Shown here in pieces: positions 1-7,723 of a stretch of 35,942 nt of DNA. Source of the stretch: Clostridia bacterium (GTDB lineage Bacteria > Bacillota > Clostridia > Oscillospirales > Acutalibacteraceae); assembly GCA_017432485.1 (NCBI GenBank), contig JAFRJB010000120.1:1-35942 (forward strand). Direction: 5' to 3'. The translations under genes and the position numbers were made by a program. Under the pieces are notes generated by a model, which was not told the DNA's origin, ran no database searches, and worked only from the letters and a program-made list of their open reading frames with translations. Each line of letters starts with the position of its first letter. Position 1 is the stretch's first letter.

Positions 1-80
1 ATCTATGTTGAAAACCATGCTCCATTTTTGGGGTAAGGGGAAGTTATATCCTCAATTTTCAAAAATTTAAATTTCATCAA

Positions 81-135
81 AAAAACGAAGGCTGTGAAGC
101 CACGCAATTAAAAACTATTGCGTTTTTTCACAGCC
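81..135 (-). terminator. Terminator of the glyS operon
   Basis: The inverted repeat GGCTGTGAA (90-98) / TTCACAGCC (127-135) has an inner pair CGCAAT (103-108) / ATTGCG (117-122). Read on the minus strand it is followed by a T-rich tract, just past the stop of the membrane protein gene at 140. Bases 1-80 hold nothing else I can name. Confidence 0.7.
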
Positions 136-139
136 CCTT

Positions 140-574
140 TTAAAATTTCGGTTTGTAATAGTAATAATACGGTTCTTCTTCACTTTCGCGGGGGTTTTTG
201 CACTGCGCGGGGCCAAAGCCCAAAATCAGCGAAAATACGCCCGGCAGCAAAAACAGCCCGATCGCAAAGCCGATGCCTTTCTCAAAGCGCGCCGCGATTT
301 TTCGGTAACAGATAAACGCGAACACGAGGTTGACCACCGGCACAAGCAGCAGCAAAAAGAGGATACCCTTCATTTCGGCAAGCTTTACGAACATATACAG
401 GTTATAGAAAGGAATAAATGCCTTCCACCCGCTTTCGCCCGCCTTATTGAGAATACCCCAAAAGCCGACAAAGCAAAAGGCAAACAGCAGCAGCGAAAGC
501 AGAATGGCGCTGCCGTAAAGAATGAGTTGTTCAACCGTAAACCGATTGAAAAAATTCATCAAACCTTCGCTCAT
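140..574 (-). CDS. Small DUF5684-like membrane protein
   Basis: This 144-residue integral membrane protein has about four hydrophobic segments (near 18-40, 68-88 and 100-120, with a short re-entrant stretch between). The pattern GWKAFIPFYNLY followed by hydrophobic LVPVVNLVFAF and GxGFAIGLFLLPGVF is what I associate with the DUF5684 family, whose function is unknown. The C-terminus is a short acidic then Tyr-rich tail. It starts one base after the glyS stop, so it is translated from the glyS mRNA. The first ATG has a weak ribosome binding site. The internal ATG at Met6 lies 4 bases after GAAGG and is an alternative start. No enzymatic residues are apparent. Confidence 0.72.
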   Translation of the reverse strand: MSEGLMNFFNRFTVEQLILYGSAILLSLLLFAFCFVGFWGILNKAGESGWKAFIPFYNLYMFVKLAEMKGILFLLLLVPVVNLVFAFICYRKIAARFEKGIGFAIGLFLLPGVFSLILGFGPAQCKNPRESEEEPYYYYYKPKF

Positions 575-575
575 A

Positions 576-1958
576 TCAGAACTTCACTTTCTCGCTGATG
601 TACTCTTTTAACTGCGCAATCGGCAGGCGCACCTGCTCCATGGTATCGCGGTCGCGCACCGTGACGCAGCCGTCTTCTTCACTTTCAAAGTCGTAGGTAA
701 TGCAAAGCGGGGTGCCGATTTCATCTTGGCGGCGGTAACGCTTGCCGATAGAGCCGGCATCGTCGTAATCCACACTAAAGTCGGCGCTCAACTCTTCAAA
801 AACTTTGCCTGCCGGTTCGCTGAGCTTCTTGGAGAGCGGCAGCACGCAGGCTTTAAACGGCGCCAGTGCCGGGTGCAGGTGCAGCACAACTCTGACATCG
901 TTCTTTTCTTCGTTGACCACTTCTTCATCGTAGGCTTCGGTCACGGTGGCAAGGAACAGCCTTTCTACACCGAGCGAAGGCTCAATGACATAGGGAATAT
1001 ATTTTTCGCCCGTGGTTTGGTCGAAGTATTCCAGGCTCTTGCCGCTTGTTTCAATATGTCTGCCCAAATCATAGTCCGTTCTGTCGGCAATGCCCCACAG
1101 TTCACCCCAACCGAAGGGGAAGAGGTACTCGAAGTCGGTTGTCGCCTTGGAGTAGAATGCCAACTCTTTCGGGTCGTGGTCGCGCAGGCGCAGGTTTTCT
1201 TCTTGGAAGCCCAAGGAGTAGAGCCAGTCGCGGCAGAATGCGCGCCAATACTCGAACCACTCAAGGTCGGTGCCCGGTTCGCAGAAAAATTCCAATTCCA
1301 TCTGCTCAAATTCGCGCACGCGGAAGATAAATTTCCCCGGGGTAATCTCGTTGCGGAAGGATTTACCGACCTGCGCGATACCGAAGGGGATTTTCTTGCG
1401 GGTGGTGCGCTGCACATTCGCGAAGTTAACAAAGATACCCTGTGCGGTTTCGGGGCGCAGGTAAATTTCGCTTTTGGTGTTTTCGGTCACACCCTGGAAG
1501 GTTTTAAACATCAAATTAAACTGGCGAATGTCGGTAAAATTGTGGGCGCCGCAGTCCGGGCAGGGAATGTTCTTTTCTTTGATGTAGTCCATCATCTGCT
1601 CGTTGGACCAGCCGGCAACACTGGTGCCGTCAAACGCTTCAATCAAATCATCCGCTCTGTGGCGGGTTTTGCACTCGCAGCAGTCCATCAGCGGGTCGGA
1701 GAAGCCGCCCAGGTGACCGGAGGCAACCCAGGTTTGCGGGTTCATTAAAATCGCACTGTCGAGCCCGACATTGAGTTTATTTTCCTGAATAAACTTTTTG
1801 CGCCAGGCGCGCTTGATATTCTCTTTAAGCTCCACACCTAAGGGGCCGTAGTCCCAGGTGTTGGAAAGCCCGCCGTAAATCTCACTGCCGGGATATACAA
1901 AGCCTCTGTTTTTGCACAGGGCAACAATTTTTTCAAAACTTTTGACATCGTTTTTCAT
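576..1958 (-). CDS. glyS: Glycyl-tRNA synthetase, alpha2 (single-chain) type
   Basis: This cytoplasmic class II aminoacyl-tRNA synthetase charges tRNA-Gly with glycine using ATP. The 460-residue length fits the homodimeric bacterial/archaeal-eukaryal type rather than the alpha2-beta2 GlyQ/GlyS type. Visible signatures are the N-terminal [13 protein letters not shown], a zinc-site-like pair (CCEC near 93 and CPDCG near 134), motif 2 around [10 protein letters not shown] with the following [11 protein letters not shown], and motif 3 at PSLGVERLF. The C-terminal anticodon-binding domain begins near 365. The start ATG at 1958 lies downstream of a good minus-strand promoter. The membrane protein gene at 140-574 is cotranscribed. 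No T-box leader is visible in the short upstream region. Confidence 0.96.
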   Translation of the reverse strand: MKNDVKSFEKIVALCKNRGFVYPGSEIYGGLSNTWDYGPLGVELKENIKRAWRKKFIQENKLNVGLDSAILMNPQTWVASGHLGGFSDPLMDCCECKTRHRADDLIEAFDGTSVAGWSNEQMMDYIKEKNIPCPDCGAHNFTDIRQFNLMFKTFQGVTENTKSEIYLRPETAQGIFVNFANVQRTTRKKIPFGIAQVGKSFRNEITPGKFIFRVREFEQMELEFFCEPGTDLEWFEYWRAFCRDWLYSLGFQEENLRLRDHDPKELAFYSKATTDFEYLFPFGWGELWGIADRTDYDLGRHIETSGKSLEYFDQTTGEKYIPYVIEPSLGVERLFLATVTEAYDEEVVNEEKNDVRVVLHLHPALAPFKACVLPLSKKLSEPAGKVFEELSADFSVDYDDAGSIGKRYRRQDEIGTPLCITYDFESEEDGCVTVRDRDTMEQVRLPIAQLKEYISEKVKF

Positions 1959-1993
1959 CGGTTATACCTCTACATATATAAAATTACTTTAAT

Positions 1994-2022
1994 ATAATAT
2001 ATGAATTTAACTGTAAAGTCAA
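1994..2022 (-). promoter_or_regulatory. Sigma-A promoter of glyS
   Basis: On the minus strand, TTGACT (2017-2022) and TATTAT (1994-1999) are separated by 17 bp. They lie 36 bp upstream of the glyS start. Confidence 0.7.
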
Positions 2023-2036
2023 TAAAAAACACACTC

Positions 2037-2064
2037 TTGTGCAATTTCAAAAAAATGGTATAAT
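2037..2064 (+). promoter_or_regulatory. Promoter of the PTS EIIC gene
   Basis: TTGTGC (2037-2042) and TATAAT (2059-2064) are separated by 16 bp. A GGAG ribosome binding site at 2085-2088 precedes the ATG at 2095. The glyS promoter lies just to its left, divergent. Confidence 0.65.
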
Positions 2065-2094
2065 GGTTACAATATCATTTTTATGGAGTAAAAA

Positions 2095-3144
2095 ATGAAT
2101 ATACTGAAAAAATACTTAAAGCGCTATTTTGTTGACGGCATGTCCGCCATGGCGCTGGGTCTGTTTTCCTCGCTGATTATCGGCTTGATATTGCAGCAAT
2201 TGGGGCGCATCCCCTACTGCAGTTTCTTTGCCTACGCTTCCACCTTTATTATCGGTAAAACCGAGGCGGGCGCGGATATTACCATTTTGGGCGCTTCGAG
2301 CCCGGTCATCGGTGCCGCCATCGGCGCGGCGATTGCCTGGGGCTTAAAGCATAAGCCGCTGGTCATCTTTTCTTCGGTGGCAGTCGGCGCGTTTGCCTAT
2401 GCTGTGGGCGGCCCCGCGGGCGCCTTTGTGGCAGTAACCGTGGCGGCGGAATTGGGCGGCTTGATTGCGGGCAAAACAAAGATTGATATTATTTTGGTGC
2501 CGTTAGTGACCATTGTCGCCGGCGGCGTGGTCGGCAAATTTGTCGGCCCCGGCATTTCCTGGGTAATGACGGAAATCGGCACTTTCTTAAACTTTGCCAC
2601 CGAGATGCACCCGCTGCCGATGGGCATTATTATTGCCGTAGTGGTCGGCTTGGCGCTGACCGCACCGATTTCTTCGGCGGCGCTGTGTATTATGATAGGG
2701 CTTTCCGGGCTTGCCGGCGGTGCGGCGGTGGTCGGCTGCAGCGCGCAGATGATAGGCTTTGCTGTGGCAAGCTTTAAAGATAACAAGTTCGGCGGGCTCA
2801 TTTCGCAGGGTATCGGCACCAGTATGCTGCAGGTCGGCAATATTATGAAGCACCCGCAAATTCTGCTGGCGCCGACTTTGGCAGGCGCCGTGCTCGGTCC
2901 GATTTCCACCTGCGTGCTCAAAATGCAGTGCACCCCGGTCGGTGCCGGTATGGGCACGAGCGGTCTTGTCGGGCAGTTCGGCACCTGGGATGCGATGAAG
3001 GGCACCATGCCGACTTGGCAAATTATTGTGGAAATTTTGGTCATGCACATCATCGCACCGGCGGTTTTGGCGCTGCTCTTCCACCTGTTATTTAAGAAAA
3101 TCGGCTGGGTCAAAGACGGGTACCAGCTTTTGAAAAACGATTAA
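2095..3144 (+). CDS. PTS_EIIC_2-type PTS sugar transporter subunit IIC
   Basis: This is a 349-residue polytopic membrane protein with about nine Gly/Ala-rich hydrophobic segments. It matches the PTS_EIIC_2 family (annotated as PTS sugar transporter subunit IIC) by its N-terminal YFVDGMSAMALGLFSSLIIG and the C-terminal GAGMGTSGLVGQFGTWDAM. Members are thought to be the membrane-spanning sugar channel of a phosphotransferase system. No EIIA, EIIB, HPr or catabolic gene is adjacent, so it is an orphan here. Substrate, and even true PTS-dependent transport, cannot be inferred. It has its own promoter and terminator and is monocistronic. Confidence 0.85.
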   Translation: MNILKKYLKRYFVDGMSAMALGLFSSLIIGLILQQLGRIPYCSFFAYASTFIIGKTEAGADITILGASSPVIGAAIGAAIAWGLKHKPLVIFSSVAVGAFAYAVGGPAGAFVAVTVAAELGGLIAGKTKIDIILVPLVTIVAGGVVGKFVGPGISWVMTEIGTFLNFATEMHPLPMGIIIAVVVGLALTAPISSAALCIMIGLSGLAGGAAVVGCSAQMIGFAVASFKDNKFGGLISQGIGTSMLQVGNIMKHPQILLAPTLAGAVLGPISTCVLKMQCTPVGAGMGTSGLVGQFGTWDAMKGTMPTWQIIVEILVMHIIAPAVLALLFHLLFKKIGWVKDGYQLLKND

Positions 3145-3174
3145 AAAGGATGGGTTCAACCCATCCTTTTATTC
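3144..3174 (+). terminator. Terminator of the EIIC gene
   Basis: AAAAGGATGGGTT and AACCCATCCTTTT form a 13-bp stem with a one-base gap, beginning at the stop codon and followed by TATT. Confidence 0.85.
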
Positions 3175-3180
3175 GTTTCA

Positions 3181-3303
3181 CAGTGCCGCCGGCGGCACTG
3201 TGAATTCGGAATGCGGAATGAAAGGTGGCGCGCTGTGCGCGCATTTAAATGTGCCGCAATGCGGCACGACTGAAAACTGAACTCTGAACACTGAACACTA
3301 AGA
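3181..3303. repeat. Composite intergenic repeat: palindromes plus two heptamer arrays
   Basis: In order this region holds four parts. First is a 16-bp palindrome of the GTGCCGC/GCGGCAC type (3183-3198). Next is a degenerate heptamer run GAATTCG, GAATGCG, GAATGAA (3202-3222). A GCGCGC-tgt-GCGCGC dyad then precedes a second palindrome, GTGCCGC-aat-GCGGCAC (3251-3267). Last is a heptamer array (from 3269) ACTGAAA, ACTGAAC, TCTGAAC, ACTGAAC, ACTAAGA. No credible reading frame crosses it. Confidence 0.75.
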
Positions 3304-3308
3304 ACAGC

Positions 3309-3333
3309 GAAAGGGATGCTATGCATCCCTTTC
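3309..3333 (-). terminator. Hairpin ending the two-component operon
   Basis: GAAAGGGATGC and GCATCCCTTTC form an 11-bp stem with a 3-base loop. The histidine kinase stop codon (3319-3321) sits inside it. The T-tract is weak on the minus strand, and CTGTTTTT follows on the plus strand, so its direction is uncertain. Confidence 0.5.
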
Positions 3334-4782
3334 ACTGTTTTTAGCAAGGCTGAACCAAAAGTCGCTGCCTTCACCGAGGGTGGAGGTCACGCCGTAAGCG
3401 GCGCCGTGGGCATCCAAAATTTGTTTGACAATGGAGAGCCCGAGCCCGCTGCCCATTTGGGCGCGGCGGTGGTTTTTGTCGACCTTATAGTACCTGTCCC
3501 AAATATAGGGCAGTTTGTCTTCGGGAATGCCTTCGCCGGTGTCGAGAATATGCACGGTGTAATTTTCCCCGTCTTCCTCAAGGCGAATGGTCACCGTTTT
3601 ATCTTCACCCGTATAGGAAACGGCGTTGTTGATTAAGTTATAGAGCACTTGTAAAAGCGCCGTGCTGTCGGCCGTCACGGGCGCGGTTTGCAGCGCACCG
3701 TGCTCAAAAATAATGTGGTAATTGTCGCTTTCAATGAGTTTATTATAGCGGGGAATAATGCCGTTAATCTCTGCGACCAAGTCGACCGGCTCCGGCTGCA
3801 TTTTTTGCGCGCCTGCCGAGAATTTGGAAATATCCAGCACATCGGAAACCAGGCTCGTTAAGCGGTTGGATTCATCGATAATCACCTGCAGGTTTTCTTC
3901 TGTCACTTCGCCCGGAATGTCGCGCATCACTTCGGCATAGCCGGTGATAAGGGTCAGCGGCGTGCGCAAATCGTGAGAGATATTGGCAACGAGCTCTTTT
4001 TGCAGGGTGTCGATTTTCCCGAGCTCCGTTTTAGCGTAGTTGAGGCTGTCGGCAAGTTCATCCACCTCTTTAATCGAGGAGGGCTCAAAGGTGACTTCGT
4101 AATCGCCGGTTGCCAGCTCCTTGGCTTCTTCGGAAAGTTTTTTGAGCGGCTTTGTCAGCCCTGCCGAGAGGATGAGCGCGGCAATGAGCGCGCCGAGCAC
4201 GGTGAGAACCGTCACTACAATCAAAATCACGCGCAGCGTGGTAATCACACTGTCGACCGGCGTGATATTGGCATTGACCACCACCGTGTAGTACCCGCCG
4301 GTTTGGTCGGCGACAACGCTGGCAACAATAAAAGAGGTCACATCCGCGCGCGGCTTACTGCCTTTTTTGTTTGTCTGCTCCGAGCCGAGGCGAAAGCCTT
4401 CAAAGTATTCGGAATAGGTGCCGCCGTTTGCCTGCGCTTTTTCCGAAAAGGCGGAAAGCTCGCTGTCGGGAATGCTGTTAAAGAAAGAGGGCAGTTCCCT
4501 GCCGGAGGAATTGTAGACCGTGTTGTAGGAGTGGTCGAGCACTTTCACACTGATATCGTGCGCCGTGCAGGCGGCGGTGATTTGCAGCTCAATATCATCG
4601 TCATAGAGGTGGGCGGCAATCTCCTGCGCCGCGTTTTTGGCTTCATAGACTTTGACTGTTTTATAAAAGCCGTTTAAAAAGACCGTTTGGCACAGCCACA
4701 GCAGCACGAGAATGAGCGCTAAAATACCGGTCAGCGCCGCAAAAATGCGCCATTTGAGTGAAATTTTTCTCTTAGTCTTCAA
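3319..4782 (-). CDS. Sensor histidine kinase (HAMP-HisKA-HATPase)
   Basis: This 487-residue membrane sensor kinase autophosphorylates on His and passes phosphate to the adjacent response regulator. TM1 is near 12-35. An extracytoplasmic domain of about 145 residues follows, then TM2 near 182-205 and a HAMP segment starting at LTKPLKKLSEEAKEL. The H-box NISHDLRTPLTLITGYAEV carries His270. The N-box is NLINNAVSYT, and the ATP lid shows DTGEGIPEDKLPYIWDRYY and GSGLGLSIV. The start overlaps the end of the regulator gene by 11 bp, so the two are translationally coupled. The sensor domain was not recognised. The operator pattern (see findings) suggests an envelope or secretion-stress sensor like CssS, but this is inference and a PhoR-like role is possible. 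Confidence 0.93.
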   Translation of the reverse strand: MKTKRKISLKWRIFAALTGILALILVLLWLCQTVFLNGFYKTVKVYEAKNAAQEIAAHLYDDDIELQITAACTAHDISVKVLDHSYNTVYNSSGRELPSFFNSIPDSELSAFSEKAQANGGTYSEYFEGFRLGSEQTNKKGSKPRADVTSFIVASVVADQTGGYYTVVVNANITPVDSVITTLRVILIVVTVLTVLGALIAALILSAGLTKPLKKLSEEAKELATGDYEVTFEPSSIKEVDELADSLNYAKTELGKIDTLQKELVANISHDLRTPLTLITGYAEVMRDIPGEVTEENLQVIIDESNRLTSLVSDVLDISKFSAGAQKMQPEPVDLVAEINGIIPRYNKLIESDNYHIIFEHGALQTAPVTADSTALLQVLYNLINNAVSYTGEDKTVTIRLEEDGENYTVHILDTGEGIPEDKLPYIWDRYYKVDKNHRRAQMGSGLGLSIVKQILDAHGAAYGVTSTLGEGSDFWFSLAKNSERDA

Positions 4783-5443
4783 AGCGGTACCCTACCCCTC
4801 TTAATGTCACAATACAGTCGCGGTAATCACCCAAGCTTTTGCGCAGCAGTTTAATGTGGGTGTCAAGCGTTCTGTCGTCGCCGTAAAAATCATAGCCCCA
4901 TACAGCGGAAAGAATTTTTTCGCGCGTTAAGGCAATGCCTTTATTTTGTATAAAATAATAGAGCAAATCATACTCTTTGGGTGTCATTTCCACCCCTTTG
5001 CCGTCAATCGTCACGCTGCGGGCGGTAAAGTCCACCTTCAGCCCGCCGTTTTCGTAAACCTCGCGCGGGCTGTCATCCGCTTGGCGGGCGGTTCTGGCAA
5101 GCACGGCGCCAATGCGCATCATCAGCTCTTTACCGGAGAAGGGCTTGGTCACGTAGTCATCAATACCCAGCTCGAAACCGTGAATTTTATCGTACTCTTC
5201 GCCGCGGGCAGAAAGCATAATCACCGGCACATCGGAAGTTTTGCGAATTTCTTTGACTGCCGAAAACCCGTCAAGCTCCGGCATCATCACGTCCATTATT
5301 ACTATATCATAAGCTGTTTGGCGGCAGCGAATAACCGCTTCCATCCCGTCTGCCGCTTCGTCGTTTTCGTAGCCTTCAAAATCGGCATACTTTTTGACCA
5401 ACAGGCGAATGGCGGGTTCATCATCCACAATTAACAGTTTCAT
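4772..5443 (-). CDS. OmpR/PhoB-family response regulator
   Basis: This 223-residue two-domain regulator has an N-terminal receiver with the acidic pair Asp7/Asp8, phospho-acceptor Asp51 (in IMDVMMPELDG) and a Lys in YVTKPFSG. A winged-helix DNA-binding domain follows (about 125-223; EYDLLYYFIQN, TREKILSAVWGYDF, RTLDTHIKLLRKSLGD, RGVGYRFE). Such proteins bind direct repeats phased at 10-11 bp. The start ATG at 5443 is preceded by GGGAGG. It is the first gene of the operon, followed by its kinase. Its own promoter carries two 11-bp-phased TTTTCAnA boxes, implying autoregulation. The same boxes precede the htrA-like gene at 8944. Confidence 0.95.
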   Translation of the reverse strand: MKLLIVDDEPAIRLLVKKYADFEGYENDEAADGMEAVIRCRQTAYDIVIMDVMMPELDGFSAVKEIRKTSDVPVIMLSARGEEYDKIHGFELGIDDYVTKPFSGKELMMRIGAVLARTARQADDSPREVYENGGLKVDFTARSVTIDGKGVEMTPKEYDLLYYFIQNKGIALTREKILSAVWGYDFYGDDRTLDTHIKLLRKSLGDYRDCIVTLRGVGYRFED

Positions 5444-5470
5444 CAGGTGCCTCCCTCATCGTTTGATACT

Positions 5471-5507
5471 ATTATAATACAAAGCCAATGTGAAAACAAT
5501 CTGAAAA
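5471..5507 (-). promoter_or_regulatory. Two-component operon promoter with phased operator boxes
   Basis: On the minus strand, TTGTTT (5494-5499) and TATAAT (5471-5476) are separated by 17 bp. TTTTCACA (5489-5496) overlaps the -35, and TTTTCAGA (5500-5507) lies exactly 11 bp further upstream. A third, weaker in-phase box, TCGTCAAG, is at 5511-5518. This is the layout expected for class II activation or autoregulation by an OmpR-family protein. Confidence 0.65.
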
Positions 5508-5583
5508 AAACTTGACGATTTTGTGCTCAAACGCTCGAAATGAGAAAAAACTTCACTGCACACGTTTTTTTTGGGGCTGAGGT

Positions 5584-5614
5584 TTGACTTTATCCGTGTG
5601 GTTATGGTACACTT
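5584..5614 (+). promoter_or_regulatory. Possible promoter of the YgjP-like protease
   Basis: TTGACT (5584-5589) and TACACT (5609-5614) are separated by a long 19-bp spacer. Transcription would begin at or next to the ATG at 5621. Confidence 0.4.
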
Positions 5615-5620
5615 TTGAGT

Positions 5621-6145
5621 ATGAATGATATCAGCGTTGTCTATTCTAACAGAAAAACACTGTGTTTAGAGGTGCACCCCGAAAACGGTGTGGTGGTGCG
5701 CGCCCCGCGGCGCACATCGAAAAAAGAAATAGAAGCGTTTGTTAAAGCCCATGAAGATTGGATAGCGCGCGCCTTGCAGCGCACGCGGCAACGGCAGCAA
5801 AATTTGCCGCAGTACCCCGAGAGCGAAGCGGAAATTCGGCTTCTCAAAGCCAAGGCGGCGCAGGTGATTCCGCCGAAGGTAGATTACTATGCACAGCTGC
5901 TCGGCGTGACACCCGGCAAGGTCGGCATCACGCGCGCGAAAACGCGCTACGGCTCCTGCTCGGGCAAAAACAACCTGAATTTTTCCTGCTTTTTGATGCT
6001 CTTTTCCGAGCGCGCGATAGACTATGTGGTGGTGCACGAACTCTGCCACATCCAGCACAAAAACCATTCCAAAGCCTTTTATGACATGGTGGCGAGCGTG
6101 ATGCCCGACTATAAAGAAAGGCAAAAAGAATTAAAAGGCAAATAA
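5621..6145 (+). CDS. YgjP-like (M48/DUF45) metal-dependent protease
   Basis: This 174-residue protein carries the zinc-peptidase signature HELCH (His139, Glu140, His143) with a third ligand candidate His149 in the pattern HELCHIQHKNHSKAF. RYGSCSGKNNLNFSCFLM just before it is the conserved YgjP segment (GSC...NLNW-type). The family is annotated as M48 metallopeptidase or YgjP. Substrates are unknown in most bacteria, and genes often associate with restriction-modification loci, though none is here. A frame open from TTG at 5615 adds two residues, but the ATG at 5621 is preferred. No strong ribosome binding site is visible. Confidence 0.85.
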   Translation: MNDISVVYSNRKTLCLEVHPENGVVVRAPRRTSKKEIEAFVKAHEDWIARALQRTRQRQQNLPQYPESEAEIRLLKAKAAQVIPPKVDYYAQLLGVTPGKVGITRAKTRYGSCSGKNNLNFSCFLMLFSERAIDYVVVHELCHIQHKNHSKAFYDMVASVMPDYKERQKELKGK

Positions 6146-6152
6146 AATAGCA

Positions 6153-6184
6153 AAGGCGTGTGGTCACACACGCCTTGATTTTTT
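6153..6184. terminator. Bidirectional terminator between convergent genes
   Basis: AAGGCGTGTG and CACACGCCTT form a 10-bp stem (loop gtca), followed by GATTTTTTT on the plus strand. The stop codon of the minus-strand membrane protein lies in the loop. Confidence 0.85.
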
Positions 6185-6856
6185 TGCCACAAAGCCCGCG
6201 GTGAGAGCGCCGGTAACGAGCGCGCAGAGAATATCGCAAAAGGTATCGTATTCATTTTGCACCAAGGCATTGACATTATGAAGCGAAAGCTCCATATGGC
6301 TTTGCAGCGCCGCGGCAGTTTGCTGCGCCGGCGCCAGGCCTAACTGCGCCAAAAAGTTTTGGGCGGCAAGAGTGGTGTTTTTGAGCGCGGTAAAGGCGAC
6401 AAATTCATACATCTCCCACAGCGCCGCGGCGCAGGCGGTCAAGAGCAGCGCAAAAAAGAAATACTGCTTTTTTTGCAGCGGTAAGCCGCTTTTTTGCACC
6501 AAATCCGCCGCCAACACTGCCAAAAACACCCCGCTTAGCAGATGCACCGCCACATCGTAGAAAGTAAACTTTTCATACAGTTCCCCCAAAGAGCCTGCCA
6601 CGCAGGCGGCAAAGAGGAAGATGTAAAACAGCGGGGCACTGCGGGTATTCTCCAAGTGCAGCAGTTTCGGCAAAAAAGTCAGTGCAAAAGCGGCAGCGCT
6701 CTGCAAGAGCTTGAGCAGCAGCGCCGGCGAAGGCGCCGCCCAATACCGCGCGCAAAAGTAAAAAAAGAGCACGACCGAAACCAAGCGCAGCACCGGCGGC
6801 AGTGCAGCGCGCAGCATAGGATAAAAGCGGCGAGAAAGCATTTTTAAATCGGTCAT
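6164..6856 (-). CDS. YjdF/DUF2238-like membrane protein (tentative)
   Basis: This 230-residue hydrophobic protein has about six membrane segments. Three charged or aromatic motifs sit in the membrane: YDVAVHLLSG (about 108-117), LWEMYEFV (about 146-153) and YDTFCDILCALVTG (about 203-216). The ordered YD..xH / WExxE / DT..D pattern resembles the DUF2238 (YjdF) family, whose function is unknown. I make this match from memory only. No ribosome binding site is evident before the first ATG, and the internal Met6 is another possible start. It is monocistronic, convergent with the protease gene. Confidence 0.6.
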   Translation of the reverse strand: MTDLKMLSRRFYPMLRAALPPVLRLVSVVLFFYFCARYWAAPSPALLLKLLQSAAAFALTFLPKLLHLENTRSAPLFYIFLFAACVAGSLGELYEKFTFYDVAVHLLSGVFLAVLAADLVQKSGLPLQKKQYFFFALLLTACAAALWEMYEFVAFTALKNTTLAAQNFLAQLGLAPAQQTAAALQSHMELSLHNVNALVQNEYDTFCDILCALVTGALTAGFVAKKSRRV

Positions 6857-6943
6857 AGTTTTAGTTTTTGCACAAAGCGCGCTTTCATAAATGTAAATAA
6901 TTCCATATATGAGCTCAAATTCGCGCTTAATTCGGATTTTCTA

Positions 6944-6972
6944 TTGAAAAACGCGGCGAAATTCTATATAAT
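6944..6972 (+). promoter_or_regulatory. Promoter of the Fe-S scaffold/GGGtGRT operon
   Basis: TTGAAA (6944-6949) and TATAAT (6967-6972) are separated by 17 bp. Confidence 0.8.
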
Positions 6973-7011
6973 AAAAGCGTATATATTGCAATACTTGAAA
7001 GGAGTATGACT

Positions 7012-7704
7012 ATGACCATTTCACAAGAAGTACAAAATATGTGCCCCGTAGCGCAAGGCGTGGCTCACGGCGCCGCTCCGATTCCGGAAGAAGCCAAGTG
7101 GGTGCAGGCAAAGCAAATCAGCGACATTTCCGGCTTTACCCACGGTGTGGGCTGGTGTGCACCGCAGCAGGGCGCTTGCAAACTGACCTTAAATGTTAAA
7201 GAGGGCATTATTCAGGAAGCACTGGTAGAAACCCTCGGCTGCTCGGGCATGACCCATTCCGCAGCGATGGCATCGGAAATTCTGCCCGGCAGAACCATTC
7301 TCGAAGCGCTCAACACAGACCTTGTGTGCGATGCCATCAACACCGCGATGAGAGAGCTGTTTTTGCAGATTGTTTACGGCAGAACCCAGTCCGCTTTCTC
7401 CGAAGACGGTTTGGCAATCGGCGCCGGTCTCGAGGACCTCGGCAAAGGCTTGAGAAGCCAGGTCGGCACCCTCTACGGCACGCTCGAAAAGGGCCCGCGC
7501 TATTTGGAAATGGCAGAAGGCTATATCACCAAAATTGCGCTCAATGAAGACGATGAAATCATCGGCTACAAGTACATCAACTTCGGCAAGATGATGGACT
7601 TCATCAAAGCAGGTGACGATGCGAATGTTGCTATGGAAAAGGCATCGGGTCAGTACGGCAGAGTCGGCGACGCAGCAAGACTGATCGACCCGAGAAAAGA
7701 GTAA
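7012..7704 (+). CDS. NifU/IscU-like iron-sulfur cluster assembly scaffold protein
   Basis: This 230-residue cytoplasmic protein is related to the iron-sulfur scaffold (IscU N-terminal) fold, in the subfamily that always neighbours GGGtGRT proteins. Conserved Cys positions are WCAPQQGACKL (about 47-55), LGCSGMTHSAAMASEIL (about 77-93) and LVCDAINTAM (about 106-115). The segment from about 120 on is longer than in canonical IscU. The ATG at 7012 is chosen over the in-frame ATG at 7006 because GGAG (7001-7004) is 7 bases from the former but only one from the latter. It is cotranscribed with the GGGtGRT gene (gap 19 bp). Which Fe-S target it serves is unknown. Confidence 0.85.
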   Translation: MTISQEVQNMCPVAQGVAHGAAPIPEEAKWVQAKQISDISGFTHGVGWCAPQQGACKLTLNVKEGIIQEALVETLGCSGMTHSAAMASEILPGRTILEALNTDLVCDAINTAMRELFLQIVYGRTQSAFSEDGLAIGAGLEDLGKGLRSQVGTLYGTLEKGPRYLEMAEGYITKIALNEDDEIIGYKYINFGKMMDFIKAGDDANVAMEKASGQYGRVGDAARLIDPRKE

Positions 7705-7723
7705 GAGATAGGAGGATTTGACA

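Noticed and set aside
726..1748. A 340-codon frame antisense to glyS
   Set aside because: glyS is unmistakable on the other strand; the frame has no start signal or domain.
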